Assembly (NCBI GenBank): GCA_016234745.1
Contig: JACRAR010000043.1
Location: 1 to 64,000 of the forward strand
Length of the DNA stretch: 64,000 bases
Direction of reading: 5' to 3'
Source: Betaproteobacteria bacterium
GTDB lineage: Bacteria > Pseudomonadota > Gammaproteobacteria > Burkholderiales > Rhodocyclaceae
Positions 47,977 through 59,241 of the stretch are shown piece after piece (the stretch's first letter is position 1; each line of letters begins with the position of its first letter). Under the pieces are notes generated by a model that did not search any database, had not been told where the DNA came from, and saw only the letters and a program-made list of their open reading frames with translations. A program made the position numbers and the translations under genes.

Positions 47977-49596
47977 TTAAACCCTGAAGCGGTCTACCGC
48001 CTGTTTGAGAGTGGCTGCCAGTTCTTCCAGATGGCCCGCCGCCTGAGCAGACTCCTTCGCGGATAAGCCGTTTTTCTCGGTTCTCTGGGCGATTTTCTCG
48101 ACTTCCTGAGCCAACTGGTTGGCGGCAAGACTCTGTTCGCGCAAGGCGGTGGAAATTTCGTCAACGGCGCCCATCACCTTGCCGGTGCTTGCCTCGATCC
48201 TGGCCATCGATTCGCCGGAACGCGCGGCCATCTGCACCCCCTCCTGCACCTGGGTACTGCTGAGTTCCATCCCTTGCACCGAGCTCTGGGTGCTTTCCTG
48301 GATGGTCGCTATCATCTTGCCGATTTCTTGGGTAGATACCGACGTTCTCTCGGCAAGCTTGCGCACTTCGTCCGCGACGACAGCAAATCCCCTGCCCTGC
48401 TCACCCGCCCTGGCCGCTTCAATTGCCGCATTCAAGGCCAGGAGATTGGTCTGATCGGCAATATCCTTGATCACGCTGACAATATTGGAAATCTGGTTCG
48501 ATTTGTCATCCAGATCACGGATCAATACCGTTGAGCTGCCGACCGACTCCGAGATCTTGTTCATTTCGCCGACAGCTTGCTGCACCGCCTGGTGTCCTTC
48601 CTGTGAAAGGGTGCCGGCTTCCACGGCCATTTCATGAGCATTGCCCGAGCTTGCCGAAACATTGGCGATGCTCACGGTGATCTCCTCGATGGCGGCTGCC
48701 ATCGCTACGGTGGCCTCGTTCTGCTGATCGGTGCTCTTGGTCAATTGCAGGGAAGATTCCGCCAACTGATGGGAAGTGGTCATGACCTTGGCGGCGCTGT
48801 CCTTTACATCGCGCACCACCGACTGCAATTTGTCCATGAAGGAATTGAAAATGGCTGAAGTCCTGCCGATCTCATCCTGGCTATCGGCCTTCAGGCGACG
48901 GGTCAGATCGCCTTCCCCTTCGGCGATTTCGGAGAGACTCTGGGACAATTTCTCGAGGGGTTGGCTGACCGCGCGATTAATGAACAGGTAAATGAAGCCC
49001 ATCATCAGGACCATCAATCCAATAGCCGCCACGACAATTTTCAGGGTGGCTTCGGAGACAGCCTGGTTGATGCTGTTAAGCGAGATGTTCATGCTCACCG
49101 CACCCAGCACCGCGCCTTCCGGTACTTTATGGCAAATAGTGCAGTTCTTGCCGAGATAATTCTTCTCATTGGTGGTTGGAATCACCGCTCGCAAGATCTC
49201 GCCCTGGGCAGTTTCTTGTACTGCGTAGAAGGGCTTGCCGCTCGTCAGGACTTGCTGTTCGACTGAATCCGGCTTCCTTTCTTCGGCGGTACCCTGACCG
49301 AAATCCTTGTTGGTGCCTTCGCCGCGAATCAGGTGCAGTTCGCTGATGTTTTCAGTTTTTTGGATCTGATCGAGATAGACCGCCCGATCCTTCATGTCAC
49401 CGGCATACATCATGGCGGTCATGGCGGCAACCGTCATCTGATTGACGCTGGAGGAGAATTCGCGCGCTTGTCTGATGCCCATCTCTTGCTGTTGCAGCAT
49501 CACCCAACCGATGATGCATGACAAAGAAACGACCAGCATCAATGCAATGCCGACCACCAGACGTACCCAAATTTTGGCGTTGGTCAGGATCATCAT
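47977..49596 (-). CDS. Methyl-accepting chemotaxis protein with periplasmic c-type heme motif
   Basis: A 539-residue chemoreceptor. TM1 is at about 11-33, the periplasmic domain at 34-185, TM2 at 186-206, HAMP to about 262, then the signalling hairpin with tip [40 protein letters not shown]. The periplasmic part contains C152-T-I-C155-H156, a CxxCH heme c attachment site, followed by [16 protein letters not shown]. This matches heme-containing periplasmic sensor MCPs described in Geobacter. It lies next to a bacteriohemerythrin. The probable signal is redox, oxygen or NO; this is inference. Confidence 0.92.
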   Translation of the reverse strand: MMILTNAKIWVRLVVGIALMLVVSLSCIIGWVMLQQQEMGIRQAREFSSSVNQMTVAAMTAMMYAGDMKDRAVYLDQIQKTENISELHLIRGEGTNKDFGQGTAEERKPDSVEQQVLTSGKPFYAVQETAQGEILRAVIPTTNEKNYLGKNCTICHKVPEGAVLGAVSMNISLNSINQAVSEATLKIVVAAIGLMVLMMGFIYLFINRAVSQPLEKLSQSLSEIAEGEGDLTRRLKADSQDEIGRTSAIFNSFMDKLQSVVRDVKDSAAKVMTTSHQLAESSLQLTKSTDQQNEATVAMAAAIEEITVSIANVSASSGNAHEMAVEAGTLSQEGHQAVQQAVGEMNKISESVGSSTVLIRDLDDKSNQISNIVSVIKDIADQTNLLALNAAIEAARAGEQGRGFAVVADEVRKLAERTSVSTQEIGKMIATIQESTQSSVQGMELSSTQVQEGVQMAARSGESMARIEASTGKVMGAVDEISTALREQSLAANQLAQEVEKIAQRTEKNGLSAKESAQAAGHLEELAATLKQAVDRFRV

Positions 49597-49701
49597 ATTC
49601 CCCCGTTATTAAAATTATTGGAGGAGTATACCAAACGTCTTGTCTCCCAAGGGTTTCAGACTCTTCTGAACTCGCCAGTTGAACCTGCCTGGCGTAGTGT
49701 T

Positions 49702-50826
<1,125 letters not shown>

Positions 50827-50857
50827 AGTGATTTGCAAATTGTCTACTTAACGCAAA

Positions 50858-50899
50858 GGCCGAGTTAAGGGGCGCACAAGCGCCCCCTTCAACTCGGCC
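50858..50899 (-). terminator. Strong hairpin between dnaK and dnaJ
   Basis: GGCCGAGTT-AAGGGGCGC (50858-50875) pairs with GCGCCCCCTT-C-AACTCGGCC (50880-50899) around a 4-nt loop, with one bulge. Minus-strand RNA then reads TTTGCGTT, a weak U-tract. It is probably a partial terminator or a processing/stability hairpin that lowers dnaJ relative to dnaK. Confidence 0.6.
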
Positions 50900-50925
50900 A
50901 GTTAAAACGGCACGAAGTGCCCGAT

Positions 50926-52863
50926 TTAACCTTTCTTGTCCTTCACTTCCGTAAATTCGGCATCGACGACATCGCTGTCGTCTTTCTTGGCTTCACCGCC
51001 CGGCGCAGCGTTCGCCTCACCGGCTGCGCCTTCGGCCGCCTTTTGCTGGGCATAGACCGCTTCGCCGAGTTTCTGCGATGCCGTCATCAAGGTTTCTGTC
51101 CTGGCTTCGATCGCAGCCTTGTCATTGCCTTCCTTGATCGCGGTCTCGGCCGCCTTGATGGCTTCCTCGATCTTGGCCTTCTCGTCCGCGCCGATCTTTT
51201 CGCCATGCTCGGCCAGGGCCTTCTTCACCGAATGCACCATGGCATCGCAGTGGTTGCGGGCTTCGACCAGTTCGTGCGCCTGCTTGTCTTCTTCGGCATG
51301 CACCTCGGCATCCTTGACCATGGCCTGAATTTCCGCCTCGCTCAAGCCGGAATTGGCCTTGATGGTGATGCGGTTTTCCTTGCCGGTGGCCTTGTCCTTG
51401 GCCGAGACGTGCAGTATCCCGTTGGCATCGATGTCGAAGGTCACTTCGATCTGCGGCATGCCGCGCGGTGCCGGCGGGATGTCGGTCAGGTTGAACTGGC
51501 CGAGGCTCTTGTTGCCGGCGGAGATTTCGCGCTCGCCCTGCAGCACGTGGATGGTCACTGCGGACTGGTTGTCGTCGGCCGTGGAAAAGACCTGGCTCTG
51601 CTTGGTCGGAATGGTGGTGTTCTTGGGAATCAGCTTGGTCATCACGCCGCCCAGGGTCTCGATACCCAGCGACAGCGGAGTGACGTCCAGCAGCAGCACG
51701 TCCTTGACTTCGCCCTGCAGCACGCCGCCCTGGATCGACGCGCCGATCGCCACCGCCTCGTCGGGGTTGACGTCCTTGCGCGGCTCGCGGCCAAAGAACT
51801 CCTTCACCTTGTCCTGCACCTTGGGCATGCGCGTCATGCCGCCGACCAAGATCACGTCGGCGATATCGCCGACCTTGACGCCGGCATCCTTGATGGCGAT
51901 GCGGCAAGGGGCGATGGTACGCTCAATCAGCTCATCCACCAGCGACTCGAACTTGGCGCGGGTAATTTTCAGTGTCAGGTGCTTCGGCCCCGATGCGTCC
52001 GCCGTTATATAGGGCAGATTGATTTCGGTCTGCTGCGAGGAAGACAGCTCGATCTTGGCCTTTTCCGCGGCATCCTTGAGGCGTTGCAGGGCCAGGATGT
52101 CATTCTTCAAATCGACGCCCTGCTCTTTCTTGAACTCGCCGACGATATAGTCGATCAGGCGCTGGTCGAAATCCTCGCCGCCGAGGAAGGTGTCGCCGTT
52201 GGTCGACAACACCTCGAACTGGTGCTCGCCGTCGATCTCGGCGATATCGATGATGGAAATATCGAAAGTGCCGCCGCCCAAGTCATACACGGCGATCTTG
52301 CGATCACCCTCCTGCTTGTCGAGGCCGAAGGAAATCGCCGCCGCAGTCGGCTCGTTGATGATGCGCTTGACCTCCAGCCCGGCGATGCGGCCGGCATCCT
52401 TGGTGGCCTGACGCTGGCTGTCATTGAAGTAGGCCGGCACGGTGATGACGGCTTCCGTCACCTCCTCGCCGAGATAATCCTCGGCGGTCTTCTTCATCTT
52501 GCGCAAGACCTCGGCGGAAACCTGCGGCGGCGCCATTTTCTTGCCGCGCACTTCCACCCAGGCGTCGTTGTTGTCGGCCTTGACGATCTTGAAAGGCATC
52601 AGGTCGATGTCCTTCTGGACTTCCTTTTCCTCGAAACGGCGACCGATCAGGCGCTTGACGGCATACAAGGTGTTCTTCGGATTGGTCACGGCCTGGCGTT
52701 TGGCCGATGCGCCGCACAGGATTTCGCCGTCATCGGCGTAGGCGACGATGGATGGGGTGGTGCGCGCACCTTCCGAGTTCTCGATGACCTTGGGCTTGCC
52801 GCCCTCCATGATGGCGACGCAGCTATTGGTGGTGCCGAGGTCGATGCCGATGATCTTGCCCAT
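50926..52863 (-). CDS. dnaK: Chaperone protein DnaK (Hsp70)
   Basis: A 645-residue ATP-dependent chaperone. The ATPase motifs are [27 protein letters not shown] and [11 protein letters not shown]. The substrate domain (from about residue 390) begins [19 protein letters not shown], and a helical lid and acidic tail follow. It has its own sigma-32 promoter between grpE and its start. The grpE-dnaK-dnaJ order is standard. Confidence 0.98.
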   Translation of the reverse strand: MGKIIGIDLGTTNSCVAIMEGGKPKVIENSEGARTTPSIVAYADDGEILCGASAKRQAVTNPKNTLYAVKRLIGRRFEEKEVQKDIDLMPFKIVKADNNDAWVEVRGKKMAPPQVSAEVLRKMKKTAEDYLGEEVTEAVITVPAYFNDSQRQATKDAGRIAGLEVKRIINEPTAAAISFGLDKQEGDRKIAVYDLGGGTFDISIIDIAEIDGEHQFEVLSTNGDTFLGGEDFDQRLIDYIVGEFKKEQGVDLKNDILALQRLKDAAEKAKIELSSSQQTEINLPYITADASGPKHLTLKITRAKFESLVDELIERTIAPCRIAIKDAGVKVGDIADVILVGGMTRMPKVQDKVKEFFGREPRKDVNPDEAVAIGASIQGGVLQGEVKDVLLLDVTPLSLGIETLGGVMTKLIPKNTTIPTKQSQVFSTADDNQSAVTIHVLQGEREISAGNKSLGQFNLTDIPPAPRGMPQIEVTFDIDANGILHVSAKDKATGKENRITIKANSGLSEAEIQAMVKDAEVHAEEDKQAHELVEARNHCDAMVHSVKKALAEHGEKIGADEKAKIEEAIKAAETAIKEGNDKAAIEARTETLMTASQKLGEAVYAQQKAAEGAAGEANAAPGGEAKKDDSDVVDAEFTEVKDKKG

Positions 52864-52926
52864 GTTGATATCCTTTTCCTAAATTAATCTGTCGCCCAAG
52901 CTGGGCAAAATTCGAAACTGAAACGA

Positions 52927-52954
52927 ATATGGGGCTGCTCGCCGACTCTTCAAG
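52927..52954 (-). promoter_or_regulatory. Sigma-32 heat-shock promoter of dnaK
   Basis: On the minus strand, CTTGAAG (52954-52948) is followed after 13 bp by CCCCATAT (52934-52927). This matches the sigma-32 consensus CTTGAAA-N13-CCCCATNT at nearly every base. The expected start is about 55 bp before the dnaK ATG. Confidence 0.85.
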
Positions 52955-52969
52955 CGCTCAAAGCCCGTT

Positions 52970-53536
52970 TTAGGCGTTTTTCGCCTTGGCAACCACGACC
53001 ATCGCAGGTCTCAGGACGCGTTCACTGAGCAGGTAGCCCTTTTGCAGCACGTTGAGAACATGGTTGGGTTCGATCGGGCTGCCTTCCGGCGCTTCCATCT
53101 GGCTGATCGCCTGGTGCTTGTGCGGATCGAATTTTTCGCCGAGCGGATTGACGACCTGCAAATTGGCCTTTTCGAAGGCGCTGTTGAGCTGCCGCAGGGT
53201 CAGTTCGACGCCGGCACGCAGACTTTCGGCGGTCTGGTTGTCGCTGGCCAGCGCCGCCTCAAGGCTGTCGATCACCACCAGCAGTTCGCCGGCGAACTTT
53301 TCGCTGGCAAACTTGTAGGCTTTCGAGACATCTTCCTGGGCGCGCCGGCGTACATTTTCCGTTTCGGCCTTGGCGCGCAACCAGGCATCGTGATGCTCGG
53401 CCGCCTTGAGTTCGGCCGTCCGCAACTGCTCCTCAAGGCTGGGCATGACCTCGGGCTGGCCCTGCGCGGGACTGGCGGATTCGTTTGCTGCACCAGCTTC
53501 AGCAGCCGGGTTTGGGGTGGGGTTGCTTTCCTGCAT
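52970..53536 (-). CDS. grpE: Nucleotide exchange factor GrpE
   Basis: A 188-residue protein that speeds ADP release from DnaK. A disordered, Pro/Ala-rich start precedes a long coiled coil ([26 protein letters not shown]) and the beta domain ending in [25 protein letters not shown], the family signature. It is transcribed from a sigma-32 promoter just upstream and precedes dnaK by 106 bp. Confidence 0.96.
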   Translation of the reverse strand: MQESNPTPNPAAEAGAANESASPAQGQPEVMPSLEEQLRTAELKAAEHHDAWLRAKAETENVRRRAQEDVSKAYKFASEKFAGELLVVIDSLEAALASDNQTAESLRAGVELTLRQLNSAFEKANLQVVNPLGEKFDPHKHQAISQMEAPEGSPIEPNHVLNVLQKGYLLSERVLRPAMVVVAKAKNA

Positions 53537-53568
53537 GGGAAATCTCTTTCTCTGGTAAACCTTTCGCT

Positions 53569-53596
53569 AACTGGGGCCAATTGCGCAGGTTTCAAG
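53569..53596 (-). promoter_or_regulatory. Sigma-32 heat-shock promoter of grpE
   Basis: On the minus strand, CTTGAAA (53596-53590) is followed after 13 bp by CCCCAGTT (53576-53569). The -35 is a perfect sigma-32 match, and the -10 differs at one conserved base. The transcript would start about 25 bp before the grpE ATG. Confidence 0.85.
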
Positions 53597-53660
53597 AGCC
53601 GCAAAAAAATTCTGTGGCTACCCCAGGAATGCCCTTGGTCGGGCCCTGGGGATAAGAGGC

Positions 53661-54722
53661 TTACACGCTCAGGTCGATCTGCTGGAGCGTCCCGGCGACG
53701 CCCTGCTGGTCGAGATAAATGCCGCTTCCGCGCACGGTTCCAAGCGATAGGTTGTTGCTGTCCCTAAGTTCGAAGGGAGTTGCCTGTTTCCCCAGGAACA
53801 ATGCGCCAACGTTTTTTTGCTGCAGGCCGACCAGGCTGCCAGGCCCTTCTCGGTCCGGCGACCATACCTGAAGCTTGGCAAAAACCGGGTCGTTCTCATC
53901 GATCCAGCCATTGCCGTCGCTGTCATGCCGCGCCAGGTCGGCAAAACCATTGCCGCTCGCCGCGCCAAACAACTCCTTGCCCGAATCGATCAGGCCATTG
54001 GCGTTCAGATCGAGGGCCAGAAAACCGCTGCCCGAAGCCAGCAGGGGAATGTTCTCCTTCTGCCCGTTGCCGGCAAGATCGAAGAGGAAGCGCCGACTTT
54101 GCAACTGGGCCGCAGTGCCGCCGAAATTGATCACCAGCGGGTCAACCTGGCGGGCGGCGCCGGCGGACTGGTTCAGATTGATTTCCTGACGGAAACTGCG
54201 CCGCATGCTGAGGTCAAGCTGAAAGCCGATTTCCATGCCATCTGCGGTACGCACAGTGCCTGCCGCATGGAAATCGGTCTGCTCCGTCTCGGAAATCACT
54301 TCCTGGCGCTGATATTCGACGCCGACACGGGAACGATCCGGGCCACTGCTTGGGGATGACGCTGATTTTGGATCGGCCAAAGCGGGCGACGACTGCACTG
54401 CCTCGATATCGCGTGGAGAGAACACCTTGAAAATCTGCCCGCTGATCAATTCCAGCATGGTCCTGATCAGTTGCAGAAGCGGATCATCATCCGTCGGGTC
54501 CATTGCGTCGAAGATCGTTTGCGTCTCAAACTGGCGTTGCGCCTGGACGCTGTAAGCAGCAGCCGAGATGTCCGGCAGAGGCACGGCCTGGTGGGCCAGC
54601 GCATTGCTCCCTGCATCGATGCGAGGCGAGCCGTTCCAAGCACGCAGGGTTTCCCGCAATTCGTGGCTGGCGGTGGCGCTGTGCCGGGCAGCGAAAGACA
54701 TGCTGGCAGTGGCGATCTTCAC
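53661..54722 (-). CDS. EF-hand-like calcium-binding protein of unknown function
   Basis: A 353-residue protein without a signal peptide. Residues 1-200 are not recognised. The C-terminal half has two EF-hand/dockerin-type loops, D238-L-N-A-N-G to E250 and D267-S-D-G-N-G to D278, plus DLAGNGQKENIP (215-226). Similar proteins with VCBS- or RTX-like ends occur in proteobacteria, sometimes near surface or flagellar genes. The final residues (LDQQGVAGTLQQIDLSV) resemble the end of that group. No function is assigned. Confidence 0.65.
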   Translation of the reverse strand: MKIATASMSFAARHSATASHELRETLRAWNGSPRIDAGSNALAHQAVPLPDISAAAYSVQAQRQFETQTIFDAMDPTDDDPLLQLIRTMLELISGQIFKVFSPRDIEAVQSSPALADPKSASSPSSGPDRSRVGVEYQRQEVISETEQTDFHAAGTVRTADGMEIGFQLDLSMRRSFRQEINLNQSAGAARQVDPLVINFGGTAAQLQSRRFLFDLAGNGQKENIPLLASGSGFLALDLNANGLIDSGKELFGAASGNGFADLARHDSDGNGWIDENDPVFAKLQVWSPDREGPGSLVGLQQKNVGALFLGKQATPFELRDSNNLSLGTVRGSGIYLDQQGVAGTLQQIDLSV

Positions 54723-54895
54723 GAAGGCCTCCCTTATTGGAATTGACGCAGGATGAATGAATGCAGAGTGGTAGGGACATTAACGACAGCAATGCTCGAT
54801 ACTTGAAGGTGCTCGATTGGTGCATTCCGACGAAGTGGCGGGAAGTCGCATTTCGAGCTAGGATTCCCTGTATGAAACCGGTGGGAGGAAATCAT

Positions 54896-55513
54896 ATGCA
54901 GACCATTCGTCCGCTGCTGACCCTGATAATCGTCGCGATTGCTGCGGTTGCAGCGCAGGACACCGAGGCAAAGCGCCTGGGATCACGCTCTTCGTCTTCT
55001 GTTGCACCTGCATCTGCCGCAACGGCTAGCAAGGCAGAATCCGGCGGCAGCTCGGGAGCCGGTGCCGCTTTGCGTTATGGCGCCGCAGCTGCCGTCGGCG
55101 CAGCAGCCGGAAGGGCGATCGCCAGAGCGGCGACGGAGGCGGAGATGGAAAATCCGGACCAGGAAAAGACTCCAGCAGATCCCGCCGCCGCTGCCGAACA
55201 GCAACGACTGGAAAAGCTTAGTGAACTGGAGCGGAAGGCGCGCAGCGAGGAACTCGCCAAGAAGAGCGAGCAGATTCTGAAGGCAGGTGAAGCCGACCGC
55301 AAAGCCCACTTGGTCAAGATGGCGGAAGAAAAACGCCGCCAGGACGAAGCCGCCGCCAGGCTCGCCGCAGAGGAAGCGCAGCGCGCCGAAATGAAGCGAC
55401 TGGCACTCGAGCGGGAATTGTCCTGCGTCATCAAGCCGACCATGACCGATGCCGAGATCGGCCAGTGCAAATGGGCCTGGAGCGCTCCCCGGCCGAATCC
55501 TGGCCGTGATTAG
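54896..55513 (+). CDS. Exported alanine-rich coiled-coil protein
   Basis: A 205-residue protein. A signal peptide (RPLLTLIIVAIAAVAAQDTEA) precedes a Ser/Ala-rich stretch and a glycine-zipper-like segment (ALRYGAAAAVGAAAGRAIARA, residues about 60-80). A long charged helix rich in Glu, Lys and Arg (100-180) follows, ending in a Cys-containing tail. ATG 54896 is chosen because GGGAGGA lies 6 bp upstream. No family is recognised. It is convergent with the cNMP gene, 3 bp apart. Confidence 0.6.
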   Translation: MQTIRPLLTLIIVAIAAVAAQDTEAKRLGSRSSSSVAPASAATASKAESGGSSGAGAALRYGAAAAVGAAAGRAIARAATEAEMENPDQEKTPADPAAAAEQQRLEKLSELERKARSEELAKKSEQILKAGEADRKAHLVKMAEEKRRQDEAAARLAAEEAQRAEMKRLALERELSCVIKPTMTDAEIGQCKWAWSAPRPNPGRD

Positions 55514-55516
55514 AAA

Positions 55517-56008
55517 CTACGGGCGCGGCCGCGGTTTTCCGATGGTGCTCAAAGGCGGGGTCTTGCCGCCCGACTGGGACTGGAACACGATAATGTCGTT
55601 GGCACTGTTGAGTCTTTCGGCGAGCGCCTTGGCGATGTTGCGGAACAGCAGGCTGGCCGCATCGGGGGCTTCCATCAGCCGCTCGTAGCAGATCCGCAGC
55701 GCCAGGGTATCTTCGAGTGCCATGGCCCCCGCGCTGCGCTTGCCATCATCGACGAGCCCCATTTCACCGAAGCTTTCACCGACCGAGAGGCTCGCCAACG
55801 CCAGGTCGTGGCCCGCGTTCTCGCGCCAGATTTTGACTTTGCCGGCGCAGATGATGAACATGTCGCGGCCGGAATCGCCCTCAATGAAAATATCCTGCCC
55901 TTTCTTCCAGGAAGCCTTGGTGGTAATGGCCAGAAGCTGCTTCAAATCCTCCATGCCGAAGCCTTTGAAGCACTTGGACATGGATAGCGCTTTCAAATGT
56001 ATATCCAT
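55517..56008 (-). CDS. Stand-alone cyclic nucleotide-binding domain protein
   Basis: A 163-residue protein consisting of one cNMP-binding (CRP-type) beta barrel with KGQDIFIEGDSGRDMFIICAGKVKIW and the phosphate-binding region VGESFGEMGLVDDGKRSAGAMAL. No HTH, kinase or channel part follows; a 30-residue basic tail ends the protein. It may act as a cAMP- or c-di-GMP-responsive adaptor. It is downstream of mnmD on the same strand, 84 bp apart. Confidence 0.8.
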   Translation of the reverse strand: MDIHLKALSMSKCFKGFGMEDLKQLLAITTKASWKKGQDIFIEGDSGRDMFIICAGKVKIWRENAGHDLALASLSVGESFGEMGLVDDGKRSAGAMALEDTLALRICYERLMEAPDAASLLFRNIAKALAERLNSANDIIVFQSQSGGKTPPLSTIGKPRPRP

Positions 56009-56092
56009 CTTGCCCTTCCTTCATCAGAGCACAACCAGATTCCGATTCTACTGATGGCGGTGATTGTGACAAGCCCCCACGTCAGCCCCGTG

Positions 56093-56812
56093 TCAGGCGC
56101 CGGTCCATGTGCCGCGCAGCATCTCGCGTTTGCTTCCGAAACCGGGTGCCTTGATCACGGCGAAGCCGGCCGTGGCCAGCCCCTGCCGAACCGCTCCGGC
56201 TACCGTCCATGTGGCAAGAGTCGCGCCGGGCGTCGCCAATTCGGCCAATAATTGGAACATGCGTAGCGACCACAACGCCGGATTTTTCGCCGGAGAAAAC
56301 CCGTCGAGAAAGAATGCATCGGCCTGGATGCCGAATGCACGCCGCGACAACTGGTCTTCTGCATCGCCGAAGTAAAGGGATAACCGTACCTGTCCGCTTT
56401 CGAGGTCGATGCGATGCTCTCCTGCAACTGCAGCGGCCGGCCATTCTTCCTGCAATCGACCGGCCAGTTCTGCCAATTCCGGCCAGGAAGCATGTGCCCG
56501 GGCGAGATCGGCACGGCTCAATGGGTGCTTCTCGAAGGAGATGAAATGCAGGTGTCCGCAACGCTGCGGATCCGTGCGCCAAGCCTGCCAGGCGGCAAGA
56601 AAATTCAGGCCAAGGCCGAAGCCGGTCTCGACGATGACGAAGCGCTCCGCTCCGCGCCAGCGCGCATCGTCACCGAGCAAGCCATTGCCGGCAAGAAACA
56701 CGTGCCGCGCCTGCGCCAGACCGCCGGCGGCGGAATGATAGACATCGTCATACTCGGCCGAGTAAGGCGTGTCGTCTGCGGTAAACGCAAGCTTTGCAGG
56801 AGTGCTGGTCAG
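56093..56812 (-). CDS. mnmD: tRNA mnm5s2U methyltransferase, MnmC N-terminal type (MnmD)
   Basis: A methyltransferase of about 239 residues that completes the 5-methylaminomethyl-2-thiouridine wobble base. SAM motif [29 protein letters not shown] and [16 protein letters not shown] are typical. The FAD-oxidase half of E. coli MnmC is absent. Conserved N-terminal residues ([21 protein letters not shown]) extend upstream of the first ordinary start (GTG 56701). Translation may therefore begin at CTG 56812 or ATT 56818, directly after the lysS stop. It is the second gene of a lysS-mnmD unit, both acting in tRNA biology. Confidence 0.8.
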   Translation of the reverse strand: MTSTPAKLAFTADDTPYSAEYDDVYHSAAGGLAQARHVFLAGNGLLGDDARWRGAERFVIVETGFGLGLNFLAAWQAWRTDPQRCGHLHFISFEKHPLSRADLARAHASWPELAELAGRLQEEWPAAAVAGEHRIDLESGQVRLSLYFGDAEDQLSRRAFGIQADAFFLDGFSPAKNPALWSLRMFQLLAELATPGATLATWTVAGAVRQGLATAGFAVIKAPGFGSKREMLRGTWTGA

Positions 56813-56828
56813 TCGAATGCCCGCTTCG

Positions 56829-58334
56829 CTATTCCGGACGCATGTGCGGAAAAAGTATGACGTCGCGAATATTGGCGCTGTCGGTCAGCAGCATCACCAA
56901 GCGGTCGATGCCGATGCCACAACCGCCGGTCGGCGGCAAGCCGTATTCGAGGGCACGGATGAAATCCGCGTCGTAGAACATCGCTTCCTCGTCGCCGGCT
57001 TCCTTGGCCTTGGCCTGTTCCAGGAAGCGCGCGGCCTGATCTTCGGCATCGTTGAGCTCGGAAAAGCCGTTGGCGATTTCACGGCCGACGATGAACAGTT
57101 CGAAGCGCTCGGTGATCTCCGGGTTGGCGTCGTTGCGCCGTGCCAGCGGCGAGACCTCGGCCGGGTAATCGATAATGAAGGTCGGTTCCCACAATTCCGC
57201 TTCGGCGCAGGCCTCAAACAGCTGCAATTGCAGCGAGCCGAGGCCGCCCGGCTTGATCGGCTCGCCGAAATCCCGGACCTTCTGTCTGAGCCAGGCGGCA
57301 TCAATGAGTTGGGCATCAGTGAAACCCGGGTGGTATTTGCGGATCGCCTGGGTGATGGTCAAGCGCTCGAAAGGTTTCGACAGGTCGAGCGTGCGCCCCT
57401 GGTACTCAAAGACTTCAGTGCCCAGCGCGGCGCGCGCCGAATGGCGCAGCAGTCCCTCGGTAAAATCCATCAGCATGCGGTAGTCGGCATAGGCCTCATA
57501 AAACTCCATCATGGTGAATTCCGGGTTGTGGCGCGGCGAAATGCCTTCGTTGCGGAAATTTCGATTGACCTCGAAGACCTTCTCGAAGCCGCCGACCACC
57601 AGCCGTTTCAGATACAGTTCGGGTGCGATGCGCAGGAACAGTTCCATGTCCAGCGCGTTGTGATGGGTCTTGAACGGCTTGGCGGCTGCGCCGCCGGGAA
57701 TGGGATGCATCATCGGCGTCTCGACCTCGAGGAAGCCGTGATGGATCATGTAATCGCGGATCGATTGGATCATGCGGCTGCGTGCGACGAAAGTGAAGCG
57801 CGACTGCTCGTTGGTGATCAGGTCGACATAGCGGTTGCGGTACTTCTGCTCGACATCGGTGAGGCCGTGGAATTTTTCCGGCAACGGCCGCAGCGATTTG
57901 CTGAGCAGGCGCAATTCATTCGCCTGAACCGTCAGCTCGTCGGTCTTGGTGCGGAACATCACGCCAACCACGCCGATGATGTCGCCCACGTCCCAGCGCT
58001 TGAACTCGGCATGGGCCTCCGCCCCGGTCTTGTCGTTGCTGATGAAAATCTGGATGCGTCCGGACAAGTCCTGCAAGGTGGCGAAGCTGACCTTGCCCAT
58101 CACGCGCTTGAGCATGATGCGGCCGGCCACCCTGACCTGGATCGGCGTGGCTTCGAGTTCCTCGCGGGTTTTCTCGCCATACAGCTCGTCGAGCCGGGCC
58201 GCCAGGTTTTCACGGCGGAAGTCGTTCGGAAAAGCGTTGCCGGAAGCGCGCCATTCGGCAAGCTTGGCGCGGCGTTCGGCAATGATGTGGTTCTCGTCTG
58301 GCGCCACCGGGGGGCTGGAGGTTGGTTCGTTCAT
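56829..58334 (-). CDS. lysS: Lysyl-tRNA synthetase, class II
   Basis: A 501-residue synthetase. An N-terminal OB-fold anticodon-binding domain ([25 protein letters not shown]) precedes the class II core. Motif 2 is in [26 protein letters not shown], and motif 3 is in [31 protein letters not shown] at the end. The ATG gives the normal family start. It precedes mnmD almost without a gap. Confidence 0.97.
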   Translation of the reverse strand: MNEPTSSPPVAPDENHIIAERRAKLAEWRASGNAFPNDFRRENLAARLDELYGEKTREELEATPIQVRVAGRIMLKRVMGKVSFATLQDLSGRIQIFISNDKTGAEAHAEFKRWDVGDIIGVVGVMFRTKTDELTVQANELRLLSKSLRPLPEKFHGLTDVEQKYRNRYVDLITNEQSRFTFVARSRMIQSIRDYMIHHGFLEVETPMMHPIPGGAAAKPFKTHHNALDMELFLRIAPELYLKRLVVGGFEKVFEVNRNFRNEGISPRHNPEFTMMEFYEAYADYRMLMDFTEGLLRHSARAALGTEVFEYQGRTLDLSKPFERLTITQAIRKYHPGFTDAQLIDAAWLRQKVRDFGEPIKPGGLGSLQLQLFEACAEAELWEPTFIIDYPAEVSPLARRNDANPEITERFELFIVGREIANGFSELNDAEDQAARFLEQAKAKEAGDEEAMFYDADFIRALEYGLPPTGGCGIGIDRLVMLLTDSANIRDVILFPHMRPE

Positions 58335-58433
58335 GAGAAGCTCTCGGTAAAGCGGTACTTTGAAACCATGAATTGTCGCTTATCCGGAGGCAATTGACCA
58401 AGAATTATCGCCACACTCTCCATAAATTTCTTT

Positions 58434-58508
58434 GCCGCGGCACGTGGGAATGTGTAATGTGTATGTACATACATTACATATGGGAGTAATCATAAGAAGT
58501 GCCGCGGC
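58434..58508. repeat. Nested inverted repeats upstream of lysS
   Basis: Outer arms GCCGCGGCAC (58434-58443) and GTGCCGCGGC (58499-58508) are perfectly complementary. Inside, TGTAATG (58453-58459) and CATTACA (58472-58478) flank the palindrome TATGTACATA (58462-58471), with a 2-nt bulge. The AT-rich centre looks like a regulator site and the GC-rich outer arms like an RNA or DNA hairpin. It lies between the 58-residue gene and lysS and could be a terminator, an operator or a structured RNA. Confidence 0.75.
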
Positions 58509-58539
58509 TGGCGGGTCGGCGTGCCTGTCGTCTCTTTGG

Positions 58540-58716
58540 TCAATGCTTTGGTTTGTAACCGGACGCCAATAACTCGACGAAATGCAACACCTTTGATTTT
58601 TCTGCGTCAGTGAGATCTTCGAACAAAGCCAGCAGTTGCTCCTCCTCCGCAGTGGTTGCCACGATAACGTCGATGACCGGGTTATAGCTGGCATCTAAGA
58701 AGTTTGCTACTTGCAT
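58540..58716 (-). CDS. Small protein of unknown function
   Basis: A 58-residue protein starting at an ATG behind AAGGAGAT. It reads as a short N-terminal region (MQVANFLDASYNPVID) and a long helix (AEEEQLLALFEDLTDAEKSKVLHFVELL). No membrane segment is seen and no family is recognised. It follows the receiver protein by 43 bp on the same strand, and in the chaperone island it may be a small adaptor or regulator. Confidence 0.6.
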   Translation of the reverse strand: MQVANFLDASYNPVIDVIVATTAEEEQLLALFEDLTDAEKSKVLHFVELLASGYKPKH

Positions 58717-58759
58717 ATCGATCTCCTTGGCATGGAGGACCATGAAGACAGTGAGAATT

Positions 58760-59191
58760 TCAATTCGCAGAGCTACCTACAACATCTGGCAGCAAGTCGA
58801 AAATCACTTTTCTTATTGAAGCAATGAAATCTTCGATTCCTGATGGCAGCTTAAGTGATCGCAAAGTTCCCCCGATGTAAGGTGCCAATACTTTTTCTTC
58901 GACATACTCATCAGCCAGAACGATCACAGGGATTCCAGCAGTATCCGTGTAGGATTTCAAGTCGTTAAGCTGCGTTGTTCCTTCCCGCAAAAAGTTCAAA
59001 TCAACGATGATTACATCCGGCTTGGGAGCGGAAACATACTCTTCTTGCCTGCGCAAGAATCTCAAACATTCCCAACCGCTCCGCACCAGGAATAGGTTTC
59101 CCTGAATCCCGGCTTTCGACAATGCGACCTTAATGATTTTGCCATCCACATCGTCTTCTTCAACCAGCAGCACGTTCAATGCCCTGCTCAT
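58760..59191 (-). CDS. Single-domain response regulator receiver
   Basis: A 143-residue CheY-like receiver. The acidic pocket is E11-E12-D13 (LLVEEDDVDG), the phosphoacceptor is D64 (VIIVDLNFL) and the conserved lysine is K114 (RSLKLPSG). The usual Thr/Ser after the fourth strand is A93 (PVIVLADE), so signalling may be altered. I start at ATG 59191 behind GGGAGG; an upstream start at 59245 is weaker. No kinase is adjacent. It follows the HtrA gene by 50 bp. Confidence 0.85.
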   Translation of the reverse strand: MSRALNVLLVEEDDVDGKIIKVALSKAGIQGNLFLVRSGWECLRFLRRQEEYVSAPKPDVIIVDLNFLREGTTQLNDLKSYTDTAGIPVIVLADEYVEEKVLAPYIGGTLRSLKLPSGIEDFIASIRKVIFDLLPDVVGSSAN

Positions 59192-59241
59192 GCGACCTCC
59201 CGAGGTAACGAATTCCCCTAAACAATCGGATTCATGGATGA

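Noticed and set aside
50917-52887. 656-codon plus-strand open frame opposite dnaK
   Set aside because: Well-known type of antisense frame in GC-rich dnaK genes; no ribosome-binding site or independent evidence.
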